DNA of 64,000 nucleotides from Palsa-870 sp035937155. Lineage in GTDB: Bacteria > Chloroflexota > Dormibacteria > Dormibacterales > Dormibacteraceae. Of the stretch, positions 34,818-43,598 are shown piece by piece. Made by a program: the position numbers and the translations under genes. Each line of letters begins with the position of its first letter. Positions within the stretch are counted from its first letter, which is position 1. The DNA is taken from assembly GCA_035937155.1 (NCBI GenBank), contig DASYVJ010000043.1:62001-126000 (forward strand). Reading direction: 5' to 3'. The notes under the pieces are model-generated. The model was given only the letters and a program-made list of their open reading frames with translations. It searched no databases and was not told where the DNA came from.

Positions 34818-34880
34818 TTCACCTCCCCGCTCGCCGGGGAGGTCGGCTCTGCCCGAAGGGCACAGCCGGGTGGGGGGGAC
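34818..34880 (+). repeat. Two-stem palindromic repeat, copy E5
   Basis: ACCTCCCCGCTCGCCGGGGAGGT first stem. The second stem, GGCTCTGCCCGAAGGGCACAGCC, is longer than in other copies. The tail is GGGTGGGGGGG. It lies between the DinB-like and GNAT genes. Confidence 0.85.
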
Positions 34881-34946
34881 CGCGCTGGAACAGCCGTCGA
34901 TATCAACGAGGTTGACGCGACGACTTCCCCGGTAATCGCCGAGGCG

Positions 34947-35432
34947 ATGGGAGCCGACGGCGATCTGGTGGAAACCCGGATGGCACGAGGGTGCCGGTGC
35001 TTCGGCGCGTGGCTTGGCGGTGAGCTCGCCGGGTACGGATGGCTGTCGACCAAGCCCGAGTGGATCGGCGAGTTGGAGCTGGAGATCACTCCCGGTGAGG
35101 GAGAAGGTTACATCTGGAACTGCTTCACGCTCGAGCATCACCGACGCAGAGGCACGCTGCGTGCGCTGCTTGCCGGGATCAGGGCGCGCGCCTCCGATGA
35201 GGGATTTCGCCGCCTCTGGATCGGCAGCGTCGCGGTCCCGGCCGAGAAGGCGTTTGGACCGGCCGGCTTCACGCCGGCTCTGGCATTTGCCAGCGAGGTG
35301 ATCACGGGCTACCGCTGGCTCCACGTCGGACCAGCCGCAGGCGCTGACCCCGCGCTCGTGGAGTCCGCCCACCACGTAGTCGGAGCGCCTTCGGGTAGGT
35401 TCTTACGTATCTCGCATCCACGGAGGCACTGA
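34947..35432 (+). CDS. GNAT-family acetyltransferase
   Basis: 161 residues. The acetyl-CoA loop reads HHRRRGTLRALLAG (a variant of Q/RxxGxG/A) near 68-81, preceded by the strand YIWNCFTLE and followed by FRRLWIGSVAVP. The substrate is unknown. A stop lies just upstream, so the ATG at 34947 is the only good start. Five bases separate it from the DUF1304 gene, so they are probably one unit. Confidence 0.72.
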   Translation: MGADGDLVETRMARGCRCFGAWLGGELAGYGWLSTKPEWIGELELEITPGEGEGYIWNCFTLEHHRRRGTLRALLAGIRARASDEGFRRLWIGSVAVPAEKAFGPAGFTPALAFASEVITGYRWLHVGPAAGADPALVESAHHVVGAPSGRFLRISHPRRH

Positions 35433-35436
35433 ACGC

Positions 35437-35799
35437 ATGCTCGTCGCCGCCGCTGTGATGGTCACGATCGTTGCCGCGCTCCACGGCTACTTCCTCGTGC
35501 TGGAGATGTTCTTGTGGCGCACGCCGTTCGGTCGTCGCACCTTCGGTATGACCCAGGAGGTCGCGGATTCGTCGGCGGTGTTGGCCGCCAACCAGGGCCT
35601 GTACAACGGATTCTTGGCCGCCGGGCTTGTGTGGGGTTTGATCGGTTACGGAGTTGTAGCCGGTCGACCGATCCTCACGTTCTTCCTGGCCTGTGTCATC
35701 ATCGCCGGCCTCTATGGAGCCGCCACCGTCAGTCGAAGGATCGCCCTGGTCCAGGCGGTGCCGGCCGCCATCGCGCTGACCCTCGTGTGGTTGTCCTAG
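35437..35799 (+). CDS. DUF1304 membrane protein
   Basis: 120 residues with four hydrophobic helices (about 2-22, 50-68, 75-95 and 102-118). The family pattern HGYFLVLEMFLWRTPFGRRTFGM and NQGLYNGFLAAGL is clear. The function of DUF1304 is unknown. Its last 71 bases overlap the convergent DUF559 gene. Confidence 0.85.
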   Translation: MLVAAAVMVTIVAALHGYFLVLEMFLWRTPFGRRTFGMTQEVADSSAVLAANQGLYNGFLAAGLVWGLIGYGVVAGRPILTFFLACVIIAGLYGAATVSRRIALVQAVPAAIALTLVWLS

Positions 35800-36169
35800 C
35801 CAGCGGGCGAATGGGAGGGGTAGGGAGACCCTGTTCCAGTAATTCCCCGTGGATCTCGAGGATCACGCCGTCCAGGTCGTTCTGCACATCATCCGGGCTC
35901 ACATACATGACTCGATATCCGGATCGTTCGAGGAAAGCCCTTCGCGGCCATTCGGGGCCATCATCGGTTGGTCCGCTGATCTCCAGCACCAGATGAGCGG
36001 CGGGGCAATAGAAGTCGACGATGTAGGGCCCGATCGGATGCTGCCTTCTGAACTTCCATCCGCCGAGCTGGCGCGCGCTCAACCGATCCCAGATCCGCCG
36101 CTGGGTATCGGTCATCGTGCGTCGCAGGTATCTGGCCAGGCCGGTGCGAAATGTCGTCATCCCAAGCAC
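35729..36169 (-). CDS. DUF559 nuclease-like protein
   Basis: 146 residues. The DUF559 core (VSR-like endonuclease fold) is visible: RRIWDRLSARQLGGWKFRRQHPIGPYIVDFYCPAAHLVLEISG. The catalytic pattern is (D)FYC ... LVLE; Asp and Glu are present, but the usual acidic residue after LxxE (LDG) is replaced by SG. The C-terminal 30 residues are Pro/Arg rich and overlap the end of the DUF1304 gene. DUF559 proteins are common orphan or mobile nuclease relatives. Confidence 0.7.
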   Translation of the reverse strand: MLGMTTFRTGLARYLRRTMTDTQRRIWDRLSARQLGGWKFRRQHPIGPYIVDFYCPAAHLVLEISGPTDDGPEWPRRAFLERSGYRVMYVSPDDVQNDLDGVILEIHGELLEQGLPTPPIRPLARTTTRGSARWRPAPPGPGRSFD

Positions 36170-36213
36170 GATGCCGCAGCAACGAGCTCTTCCACAACCC
36201 AGGCTGTTAAGGC

Positions 36214-37269
36214 CTAGAGAGCGGCCAGGTAGATCTCCAGCAGGTCCGCGGCAGGGTACTTGCCGGCCAGCTCGCCCGCCGCCTTGCGCAGCTCCGGCTC
36301 GCCGATGCCATACGCGGCGATGTGCTGGGGCAGTCCAAGTGACTCGATCAACCCGTGCACCCGTGCTGCCGGGTCACGTCCTGTCGCGCCGGCGAGCATT
36401 GCTGTCCGTTCCGGCATCCGGCCCTCGAGGTAGCGGATCACATGAGGCAGCAGCAGGCACGAGGTCACTCCATGCGGGATGCCGTATCGGGCGCCGATCT
36501 GCTTGCCCATGACGTGGCTCAGCCCGCCTGCTGACGGCCCGGGCAGCGTAAACGAAAACCACGCCGCGAGCTGGTTCTCGGTTCGCACTTTCGCGTCCGC
36601 GGGCGCTGCCTTCGTCCTCGGCAGCGAATCGAACAAGCGGCGAATGGCGTCCAACGCCATGACGTCGGAGAAAGGATGCTCACCTTCGGCCAGGAAACCC
36701 TCCACCGCGTGGTCGAGCGCGCGAATTCCGGTCGACAGCCAAAGGGTCATCGGAGTGGCAAGGGTCAGATCGGCGTCGTAGACCACCGCGTCGGGCAGGA
36801 GCCGAGGGTCTCGCATGCCCGCCTTGTTTCCGTCGGCGTCCGTGAATCCGGCGCCTGATGCGAGCTCTGCCACCGAAAGCGTCGTGGGCACGGCGATGTG
36901 GGGGAGGCCTCGCGCGGCCGCGCCTGTTCGGTCGGCAAGCCTGACGGCGATCATCTTGGCCGCGTCGATCGAGCTGCCACCGCCAAAGCTGACGACGCCG
37001 TCCACGTGCGCGTTGCCGGCCTCGCGAGCCCCCTCTTCCACCTGAGACATCGGCGCGTGCTGGCTCACAACCACCGTCGCGGCGACGCGCGCGTCACCGA
37101 GAGCGCGCTGCACAACACCGACCAGGCGCTCCTCTGCGACCAGCGACCGGGTGGTCACTAGAGCGATGCGCCGAGCCTCGAGACGCTTGAGCTCGGCGGC
37201 TAGCGCCGAGACGGAACCCGACCCCCAGTGGATGACGCGCGGATTGGAATAGGTGAAGAGCCCGCTCAC
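36214..37269 (-). CDS. Maleylacetate reductase-like iron alcohol dehydrogenase
   Basis: 351 residues, group III dehydrogenase fold. NAD-binding GGGSSIDAAK near 96-105. Metal-site region ALDHAVEGF near 190 and GLSHVMGKQIGARYGIPHG near 255-272, with His residues expected to bind Fe or Zn. This is the maleylacetate reductase layout, which reduces maleylacetate to 3-oxoadipate in hydroxyquinol, resorcinol or chlorocatechol breakdown. Neighbours (ring-cleavage-type dioxygenase, MhqD-like esterase) fit such a pathway, though it is not demonstrated. Confidence 0.82.
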   Translation of the reverse strand: MSGLFTYSNPRVIHWGSGSVSALAAELKRLEARRIALVTTRSLVAEERLVGVVQRALGDARVAATVVVSQHAPMSQVEEGAREAGNAHVDGVVSFGGGSSIDAAKMIAVRLADRTGAAARGLPHIAVPTTLSVAELASGAGFTDADGNKAGMRDPRLLPDAVVYDADLTLATPMTLWLSTGIRALDHAVEGFLAEGEHPFSDVMALDAIRRLFDSLPRTKAAPADAKVRTENQLAAWFSFTLPGPSAGGLSHVMGKQIGARYGIPHGVTSCLLLPHVIRYLEGRMPERTAMLAGATGRDPAARVHGLIESLGLPQHIAAYGIGEPELRKAAGELAGKYPAADLLEIYLAAL

Positions 37270-37292
37270 GGCGTGGTCATACTACGGACGCA

Positions 37293-37931
37293 TTGACTGG
37301 TCCACATTCGGGCATGCCGATGCTGGAGGCAGGCGAGCCGCTGGGTAAAGCGCGCGCCGCGATGATCCTGGCCCACGGCCGGGGGGCGACCGCCGAGGAC
37401 ATCATGACCATCGCAGCTGAGCTGAAACACCCCGGCTTTGCTTATCTCGCGCCCCAGGCCGCCGGCAATGCGTGGTACCCAAACCCCTTCACCGCCCTCC
37501 TCGAGAGCAACGAGCCATTCCTCAGCTCCGCGCTCGAGGTCCTCGAGGACCTCCTCGCCAGGGTCGAGACCAGCGTCCCGGCCGAGCGGGTCATCTTGCT
37601 TGGCTTTTCTCAAGGCGCGTGCCTCACGCTCGAGTTCGCCGCCCGTCATGCGCGCCGGTACGGAGGAGTGGTCGGGCTCAGCGGCGGCCTTATCGGGCCA
37701 GATGGGACCCCTCGCGACTATCCGGGGGACTTCGAAGGCACGCCAGTCTTTCTCGGCTGCAGCGATGTCGACCCGCACATTCAGAAAAACCGTGTCCTGG
37801 AGGCCGCCGACGTTTTCAATCGGATGGGCGCTCAACTAACGGAGCGCTTGTATCCGGGGATGGGCCACACCGTCAATCAAGACGAGATCGACGCTGCCCG
37901 AGAGATCGTCACAGAGGTTGGGACCGCTTAG
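37293..37931 (+). CDS. Phospholipase/carboxylesterase (MhqD-like)
   Basis: 212 residues, small alpha/beta-hydrolase. Nucleophile Ser106 in GFSQGA, acid near 158-160 (CSDVDPHI), His192 in GMGHTV; oxyanion strand AMILAHGRGA. The length and motifs match the MhqD/YpfH group; MhqD is induced by hydroquinones in Bacillus. It diverges from the maleylacetate-reductase-like gene (about 24 bp apart) and overlaps the end of the next gene by four bases on the other strand. Confidence 0.85.
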   Translation: MTGPHSGMPMLEAGEPLGKARAAMILAHGRGATAEDIMTIAAELKHPGFAYLAPQAAGNAWYPNPFTALLESNEPFLSSALEVLEDLLARVETSVPAERVILLGFSQGACLTLEFAARHARRYGGVVGLSGGLIGPDGTPRDYPGDFEGTPVFLGCSDVDPHIQKNRVLEAADVFNRMGAQLTERLYPGMGHTVNQDEIDAAREIVTEVGTA

Positions 37932-38791
37932 ACGGAGTCGCGCCTGGCAGGCTGTTTCTCATAAATCGTCGCGATCGCGGACATGTCCAGATCTCCCGCT
38001 GACTTAGCAGCTTGCTCGTACCTCTCTTTTGTCGCGGCTGCGAGCGGCGTCGTTGCCCCGGTCCGCTTGTAAAGCTCGTTCGCGAGACGCAGGTCTTTCA
38101 CGGCATCTCGCAGCGCGAAGGTAACCGGTTCGTAGTGATGCTCGACCAAGCCCGCCTTCCGCGTGTTCAAGTAAGGCGCGACGCGGCTGAGCATCGCGAA
38201 AATGTCTTCGACATTCAGTCCGGCTGTTGTGCCCGCCGCCAGCAGCTCTGCCGCGAGGGCAGTGACACCGGCGATCATGGTGTTGGAGACGAGCTTCAGC
38301 TTTGCGGCGCTTCCAAGGGCGCCCACTCGGCGGACCTCACCCAGCGCCTGGAGAACTGGCCGCGCGCGCTCGATGGCCGCTTCATCGCCGGCTGCCAAAA
38401 CCACCAAAGTGCCGCCTTCCACGGCTGGGATGGTTCCCAACACAGGGGCCTCGACGTACTGCGCACCAGCTCGTTCGATGTGCGGCGCGATCTCAACAGA
38501 TACGTCTGGACCCGCGGTGCTCATTTCCACGAAGACCTGGCTCTTCGCCGCCTTCGCGGCCCCGCCCTCGCCGAGATACGCGGCGCGAACTGCGTTGGCA
38601 TCGGTGAGGATCGAGATCACGACATCGACGTTCTCGACTGCTTCGGCCGGGGTTGCGGTGACGCTGCCGATGCCCAGCGCTTCTGCACGCTCGCGGGTCC
38701 GGTTCCAGAGCGTGAGCTCATGACCCTGCGAACTGAGCCGCCGCGCCATAGCGCCGCCCATCTTTCCGGTCCCGAGGATTGCCACCCGCAT
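37928..38791 (-). CDS. NAD(P)-dependent oxidoreductase, 3-hydroxyisobutyrate dehydrogenase family
   Basis: 287 residues. The N-terminal NAD(P) motif GTGKMGGAMARRL is followed by WNRT(R), which marks NADP preference in many members. The substrate-side Lys lies in KLKLVSNTMIAGVTALAAE, where KxxxN is expected. The substrate (beta-hydroxyacid or aldehyde) is unknown. The ferritin-like gene follows on the same strand, about 42 bp upstream of its start. Confidence 0.85.
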   Translation of the reverse strand: MRVAILGTGKMGGAMARRLSSQGHELTLWNRTRERAEALGIGSVTATPAEAVENVDVVISILTDANAVRAAYLGEGGAAKAAKSQVFVEMSTAGPDVSVEIAPHIERAGAQYVEAPVLGTIPAVEGGTLVVLAAGDEAAIERARPVLQALGEVRRVGALGSAAKLKLVSNTMIAGVTALAAELLAAGTTAGLNVEDIFAMLSRVAPYLNTRKAGLVEHHYEPVTFALRDAVKDLRLANELYKRTGATTPLAAATKERYEQAAKSAGDLDMSAIATIYEKQPARRDSV

Positions 38792-38833
38792 GCGCTGTCC
38801 TCCCTTGAACGGTCGGGCCTTGAACGGTCGGGC

Positions 38834-39154
38834 CTAGGCCTTCTTCTCGGCCTCTTCGCCTTCTTCGCCGTGCTCGACGATGTCGCCTGCCTTGAAGAGC
38901 ACTTCCTTGAGCACCGCCTGCCACTTTGGCTTGCGTCGGGCGAGGAATTCGAGTGCCATCGCGAAGTGCTTGAACTCCTCCTGCTGTGCGTCGCTCATGA
39001 TCGCTTTGGCCTGTGCGTTGCGCTCGAGAGAGATGCGCTGCTCGTACCAACCGATCGCCTCGGCCTCTTCCTGCAACGAAGCGACCACGCGCGCGAAAGT
39101 ACGGATCTCCTGGCTCAGCTCTGCTGCCGGCTCGTGATATTGCTCGGTTGTCAT
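38834..39154 (-). CDS. Encapsulated-ferritin-like protein
   Basis: 106 residues from the ATG at 39154 (a TTG at 39166 adds four). Two helices carry EEAEAIGWYEQRI and DAQQEEFKHFAMALEFLARRKP, the E ... E-x-x-H pattern of the encapsulated ferritin family, which oxidises iron as a dimer of two-helix subunits. An acidic tail (HGEEGEEAEKKA) could be a targeting tail. No encapsulin shell gene is in the window, so it may act alone or the shell lies elsewhere. Confidence 0.6.
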   Translation of the reverse strand: MTTEQYHEPAAELSQEIRTFARVVASLQEEAEAIGWYEQRISLERNAQAKAIMSDAQQEEFKHFAMALEFLARRKPKWQAVLKEVLFKAGDIVEHGEEGEEAEKKA

Positions 39155-39231
39155 GTCATCCCACAAAATATTGTGCGCCCGGACATGACCGGACGCTCAC
39201 TGGCCCCGTGGGCAGAGTCTAATTAGCACCC

Positions 39232-39495
39232 ATGGGCGACATCCTGATTTACATCCTCGTTGGCTTGATCGCAGGATTCCTGGCGAGCCGCGTGGTGACC
39301 GGCAAGGGCGCGGGCTTGCTGTGGGACATTGTGATCGGGATCCTGGGCGCGATCATCGGCGGCTGGCTGGCCGGGGAGATGAAGATCTCGATCGGGTTCG
39401 GTCTGATCGGCCGAGTCATCATTGCGTTCGCGGGCGCAGTGATCCTGCTCCTGCCATTCCGACTGGTGTTCGGCCGCCGCAAAAAGTCGAAATAG
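39232..39495 (+). CDS. GlsB/YeaQ/YmgE-family small membrane protein
   Basis: 87 residues with three hydrophobic helices. The glycine-rich pattern LVGLIAGFLASRVVTGKGAGLLWDIVIGILGAIIGGWL is diagnostic of the transglycosylase-associated (GlsB/YeaQ) family, implicated in envelope stress in several bacteria. The C-terminus is basic (GRRKKSK). It diverges from the ferritin-like gene. Confidence 0.88.
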   Translation: MGDILIYILVGLIAGFLASRVVTGKGAGLLWDIVIGILGAIIGGWLAGEMKISIGFGLIGRVIIAFAGAVILLLPFRLVFGRRKKSK

Positions 39496-39526
39496 GCCGG
39501 CTAGACCCAACCTTCTAGGTCGTGAA

Positions 39527-40366
39527 ATGGACTATGGGCAACCGGTAAGGTTCGGCGTTTTTCTCACGCCAGATGGCACGCTGGCCGACCGTTCGCTGAC
39601 GCTGGCGGCGCTTGCCGATCAGCTTGGCTTCGATGTCATCGGCGTCCAGGACCATCCCTACCAGCGACGGTTCCTCGACACGTGGACCCTCCTCACCGCG
39701 ATCGCCATGCGGACCGAGAAAGTCCATGTCTTTCCAGACGTCGCCAACCTGCCGCTCCGCCCGCCGGCTGTTCTGGCCAAGGCCGCCGCCTCGCTCGACC
39801 TGCTCACCGGCGGTCGGGCCGAGCTCGGCCTTGGCGCCGGCGGGTTCTGGGAAGCGATCAAAGCGATGGGCGGGCCGGTCCGGACGCCAGGCGAATCCGT
39901 CGCCGCGCTGGAGGAGGCGATCCAGGTAGTCCGCCTCATGTGGAGCGGCGAGCGCAACGTCCGTTTCGACGGGAAGTTCTACCAGCTGGCCGGAGTGCAG
40001 ACCGGCCCGAAGCCGGCTCACCCGATCGGGATCTGGCTCGGTGCGTACAAGCCCCGGATGCTGTCCCTGGTCGGTCGCGCGGCGGACGGCTGGGTGCCGT
40101 CGCTCGGCTACTTCAAGCCGGCGGATTTGCTCGAGGGAAACCGGCGAATCGACGACGCGGCCGGTGCGGCGGGTCGTGATCCGCGATCGATCCGTCGCAT
40201 TCTCAACGTCGGTGCGGACGTATCGGTCGAGCTGTTCACGTCACTGACGGTTGAGCACGGCATGGACACATTTGTCGTCGGCGGCATCGAGGATCCGGAA
40301 TCGCTCCGCTGGTTTGCATCCGACGTCATCCCGACGGTTCGCGAGGAGGTCGCGAAGGCTCGATGA
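39527..40366 (+). CDS. LLM-class oxidoreductase (F420- or FMN-dependent)
   Basis: 279 residues of the luciferase-like monooxygenase fold: FGVFLTPDG, LAALADQLGFDVIGVQDHPYQ, LDLLTGGRAELGLGAGGFWEA, GPKPAHPIGIWLGAYKPRMLSLVGRAADGWVPS. F420 use is common in actinobacterial and Chloroflexota members but cannot be read directly. Its stop overlaps the methyltransferase start (ATGA), so both enzymes probably act on one substrate. Confidence 0.85.
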   Translation: MDYGQPVRFGVFLTPDGTLADRSLTLAALADQLGFDVIGVQDHPYQRRFLDTWTLLTAIAMRTEKVHVFPDVANLPLRPPAVLAKAAASLDLLTGGRAELGLGAGGFWEAIKAMGGPVRTPGESVAALEEAIQVVRLMWSGERNVRFDGKFYQLAGVQTGPKPAHPIGIWLGAYKPRMLSLVGRAADGWVPSLGYFKPADLLEGNRRIDDAAGAAGRDPRSIRRILNVGADVSVELFTSLTVEHGMDTFVVGGIEDPESLRWFASDVIPTVREEVAKAR

Positions 40367-40905
40367 ATCACGCCGACCTGGTGGCGCTCATCAAAGACGG
40401 GGTCACAGAGCATGGCGGACGTTGGGCCGACCTGGGCTCCGGCGAAGGCGCGTTTACGCTCGCGCTCGCGGACCTGCTTGGTCCAGGTGCGCACATCACG
40501 GCGGTCGATCGCGATTCCGACGCTGTACAGAGGCTGTCGAGAGATGTCGAGAAAAGGTTTCCGGAAACAGTGGTCGACACGAGAGTCGCCGACTTCACGC
40601 GCCCGCTCGGCCTCTCCGGCCTCGATGGCATCGTGATGGCGAACTCGCTGCACTTCGTCCGCGACAAGCGGCCGGTCCTCGAGTCGGTGCGAAACATGCT
40701 GCGACCCGGAGGCAGGTTGGTGGTCGTCGAATATGGAACCGATCGTGGCAACCCCTGGGTGCCACACCCGTTCAGTTTCGATCGCTGGACGCAGATGGCG
40801 GCTCAGGCGGGGTTCGAAAAGACGCGCCTCTTGCAAACCATCGCGAGCCGCTACACCGGAAGCATGTACTCCGCGGAGTCATTGAATCCCCTCTCCCGCG
40901 ACTAG
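40363..40905 (+). CDS. Class I SAM methyltransferase, coupled to LLM oxidoreductase
   Basis: 180 residues: motif I WADLGSGEGAFTLAL, acidic AVDRDSDA, IVMANSLHFVRDK and LRPGGRLVVVEYG. ATGA overlap with the preceding gene. The last residues (NPLSRD) and the stop codon are encoded inside a palindromic repeat, so the C-terminus may have been reset by repeat insertion. The substrate is unknown. Confidence 0.82.
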   Translation: MNHADLVALIKDGVTEHGGRWADLGSGEGAFTLALADLLGPGAHITAVDRDSDAVQRLSRDVEKRFPETVVDTRVADFTRPLGLSGLDGIVMANSLHFVRDKRPVLESVRNMLRPGGRLVVVEYGTDRGNPWVPHPFSFDRWTQMAAQAGFEKTRLLQTIASRYTGSMYSAESLNPLSRD

Positions 40906-40940
40906 CGGGAGAGGGTGAGGGTGAGGGTGAGGGCGAAGGG
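40891..40940 (+). repeat. Palindrome with G-rich tandem tail (second repeat family)
   Basis: CTCTCCCGC, GACTA loop, GCGGGAGAG form a 9-bp stem. GTGAGG-type units follow three or four times. The stop codon of the methyltransferase lies at the loop. A weaker relative is near 6905-6940 and another near 8530-8625. Confidence 0.65.
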
Positions 40941-40954
40941 GTTTGATCCCTGGC

Positions 40955-41374
40955 CTAAAAAACCTGCGACTGTGATTGCGCTGCGGGCGCCTGTTGACGC
41001 CGGCCATGCCTGCGCCGCAACCACCGCCCGATCATCACCCGCCGGTCGGCGCTCGAACCGCCGCCGCCCCCCGGGTTGAATCGCTTGGTCACGCCGCCGA
41101 GCTTCGCGCCCCACGTCACGTACTTGTGAAATCGCTCCTCGGCCTCCTGGGCGATCCCGATCCGGTCGCCGCGTGTCTCCTCGCGGAAACGGGCGATCCG
41201 GCCGGCCGCCGCGCCTTCCTTCTCCTCGGGCGTAGACCCGACGTTGAGGTCAGGCAGCGACCCGAGGACTACGATCTGGTCGTCTTCGACCGTGACCTCC
41301 ACTCCCTTGAACCAGCCGTCTGGGAGTCTTCCGGCAAACCAACCTTTGATCGTTCCGAACTCTTTTTCATCCAT
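40955..41374 (-). CDS. Uncharacterised protein of an actinobacterial family, unusual tail
   Basis: About 139 residues from the ATG at 41374. The N-terminal 100 residues (GWFAGRLPDGWFKGVEVTVEDDQIVVLGSLPD ... GRIARFREETRGDRIGIAQEAEERFHKYVTWGAKLGG) resemble a widespread actinobacterial protein of unknown function whose longer members continue into a ribbon-helix-like domain. Here the end instead becomes Gly/Arg/Gln-rich (GGGGGSSADRR ... RRRHGRRQQ). It diverges from the ABC exporter. No activity can be assigned. Confidence 0.6.
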   Translation of the reverse strand: MDEKEFGTIKGWFAGRLPDGWFKGVEVTVEDDQIVVLGSLPDLNVGSTPEEKEGAAAGRIARFREETRGDRIGIAQEAEERFHKYVTWGAKLGGVTKRFNPGGGGGSSADRRVMIGRWLRRRHGRRQQAPAAQSQSQVF

Positions 41375-41436
41375 AATTACATGATTACGCTGCAAAACCG
41401 AATCTGTCAAGTAGCTAACGTAAGCTGGATTTCCAG

Positions 41437-43512
41437 ATGGGAATGATGGGCGGGCCGGGGATGCACTGGTGGGGCGGGCGACGCAAGCAGCCTGACACCG
41501 GCCCCGCCAACAGCGGCCTCACCGGCGACCCCGCACTCGAGCAGCCGCCATTGCCCGAGGGACCCAAGGACCTTCGGGGGCGCTGGAACAGCCTGAAACA
41601 ATCGGTCGCCGGGACGACCGCGGCGCTGCCGAGGGTGCTGCGATTGGTCTGGGACGCGAGCCCCTCGACCACCCTCGCCCTATTTATGACGACCGCGATC
41701 GCCGGCTTGATACCGGCTGCCGCCGCGTACACCTCCAAGCTGTTAATCAACGCGGTCGTGGCCGGCATTGCGATCCACAACTTCCACCAGGCGGATCGCG
41801 TGTCACTCGCTGGCCTGGATCCTCACGGACCATTCGGGTCGGTGCACGCGCCGGTGTTCACGGCGATCGGGGCCATCGTCGCCCTGGCCATAGTCCAGCT
41901 GCTGCTGTTCGCGGTCACCGCCCTGCTCGGCACGATCCGCAACATCACGCAGCAGCTCCTACAGAACGCGGTGGCCATGAGGATCCAGCTGATGGTGATG
42001 GAGAAAGCAGCGTCGCTCGATCTGCAGTTCTACGAAGACCCGGCGTCGTATGACCTGCTGCGCCGCGCACAGACCGATTCCATCAACCGGCCGGTAATGA
42101 TGATCTCGACCGCGTTCGGCCTTGTGCAGACCCTCCTGACGTTCATCACGATGATCGCCCTGTTGGTGGCGGTGAGTCCTTTGCTCGCGCTGATCGCGCT
42201 TGTCTCCCCGATCCCCGCCTTCATCGCCGACACGCGCTACGGCTGGTGGGGCTACAACATCGCCCGCTGGGGATCGCGGCTGCTCAGGCGCATGAACTAC
42301 CTCGTGACGCTCGTCACCACCGACAGGTTTGCCAAAGAGGTCAAGCTCTTCGGCCTCGGGGATTACTTCATCGCGCGCTACAAGCTCATCGCGGAAGCGT
42401 TCTACGCGAGCCAGCGCCGGCAGGTTGCCAGGCGGTATCTGACAGGGTTCGCCTGGGGCAACCTCAGCACGATCGCGACTTCCCTTACCTATCTATATGT
42501 GGCGCTGCAGGCGATCGCCGGAAGGCTGACCCTCGGCGACCTGACTTTGTACACGGCGGCTGCGCAGTCGGTGCAGGGCTCGATCCAGGGCATTCTGAGT
42601 GGCTTCTCCGGGATGTACGAGCACAACCTCTATCTGAACAACCTTTTCGAGCTCATGGCGACGAAGCCTTCGATGCCGGTGGCGCCGGCCGCGCGGCCGG
42701 TGCCGGAGCCCATGCGTGGAGAGATCAAGTTCGAAAACGTCACCTTTGGTTACCCAGGGGCAGACAAGACCGCGCTCAACAACCTGAGCTTCACAGTCAA
42801 GGCGGGGGAGACGCTGGCCGTGGTCGGGCGCAACGGCGCCGGCAAGACCACCCTGTTCAAGCTGATCTGCCGCCTGTACGACCCTATCGAGGGCCGGATT
42901 CTGATCGACGGGATCGACCTGCGCGAATTCGAACCCGACGATCTGCGCGAGCAGATCGGGGCGATGTTCCAGGACTATGTGGACTACCAGGCGACCGCGG
43001 CCGAGAACATCGGGCTAGGCAACGTGCCGCAGATCACCGACCGTGAAGCGATCGAGGATGCCGGGCGCCAGGCCGGGGCCGACGAGCTCATCGCGGGGCT
43101 CCCCGATGGTTACGACACCGCCCTGGGAAAGTGGTTTGACGCCGGCGTCAATCTTTCCGGCGGTGAGTGGCAAAAGGTCGCGTTGGCGCGGGCATTCATG
43201 CGCGACGCCAAGATCCTGCTGCTCGACGAACCGACCTCTGCGCTTGACGCGCAGGCGGAGTACGACCTCTTCGAGCGCCTGCGCTCCCTGACCCACGGCC
43301 GGACCGCCGTCTACATCTCGCATCGCTTCTCGACTGTGCGGCGAGCCGATCGCATCATCTTCCTGGAGAACGGCCGCCTCGCGGAGGAAGGCACGCACGA
43401 AGAGCTGATGCGGCTGGACGGCCGGTATGCGCGGTTGTTCAGGATGCAGGCCGCTGCATACACGGGAGAGGACATCCTCCCGGAAGAGATCACGTCCCCT
43501 CTGGCCGGGTAA
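41437..43512 (+). CDS. ABC exporter, fused permease and ATPase
   Basis: 691 residues. Membrane half about 75-400 with roughly six helices, then the ATPase: Walker A VGRNGAGKTT (about 462-471), Q-loop, signature LSGGEWQKVALARAF (about 574), Walker B ILLLDEPTSALDA and H-loop YISHRFS. This is the MsbA/multidrug type, acting as a dimer; the substrate is unknown. The first 40 residues are Gly/Trp/Pro rich and the start could be any of several in-frame ATGs (41437, 41443, 41446, 41461). Confidence 0.88.
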   Translation: MGMMGGPGMHWWGGRRKQPDTGPANSGLTGDPALEQPPLPEGPKDLRGRWNSLKQSVAGTTAALPRVLRLVWDASPSTTLALFMTTAIAGLIPAAAAYTSKLLINAVVAGIAIHNFHQADRVSLAGLDPHGPFGSVHAPVFTAIGAIVALAIVQLLLFAVTALLGTIRNITQQLLQNAVAMRIQLMVMEKAASLDLQFYEDPASYDLLRRAQTDSINRPVMMISTAFGLVQTLLTFITMIALLVAVSPLLALIALVSPIPAFIADTRYGWWGYNIARWGSRLLRRMNYLVTLVTTDRFAKEVKLFGLGDYFIARYKLIAEAFYASQRRQVARRYLTGFAWGNLSTIATSLTYLYVALQAIAGRLTLGDLTLYTAAAQSVQGSIQGILSGFSGMYEHNLYLNNLFELMATKPSMPVAPAARPVPEPMRGEIKFENVTFGYPGADKTALNNLSFTVKAGETLAVVGRNGAGKTTLFKLICRLYDPIEGRILIDGIDLREFEPDDLREQIGAMFQDYVDYQATAAENIGLGNVPQITDREAIEDAGRQAGADELIAGLPDGYDTALGKWFDAGVNLSGGEWQKVALARAFMRDAKILLLDEPTSALDAQAEYDLFERLRSLTHGRTAVYISHRFSTVRRADRIIFLENGRLAEEGTHEELMRLDGRYARLFRMQAAAYTGEDILPEEITSPLAG

Positions 43513-43519
43513 CCAACTT

Positions 43520-43560
43520 TCACCTCCCACCTCGGTGGGAGGTCGCCCGGGTGGGGCGGT
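43520..43560 (+). repeat. Two-stem palindromic repeat, copy E6 (short)
   Basis: ACCTCCCACCTCGGTGGGAGGT forms a long first stem; the second stem is missing and the GGGTGGGGCGG tail follows directly. It lies between the ABC exporter and glycosyltransferase-like gene. Confidence 0.75.
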
Positions 43561-43598
43561 GGAGTGGCTCCCACAGCACAAACCACTATCGTTCCGCC

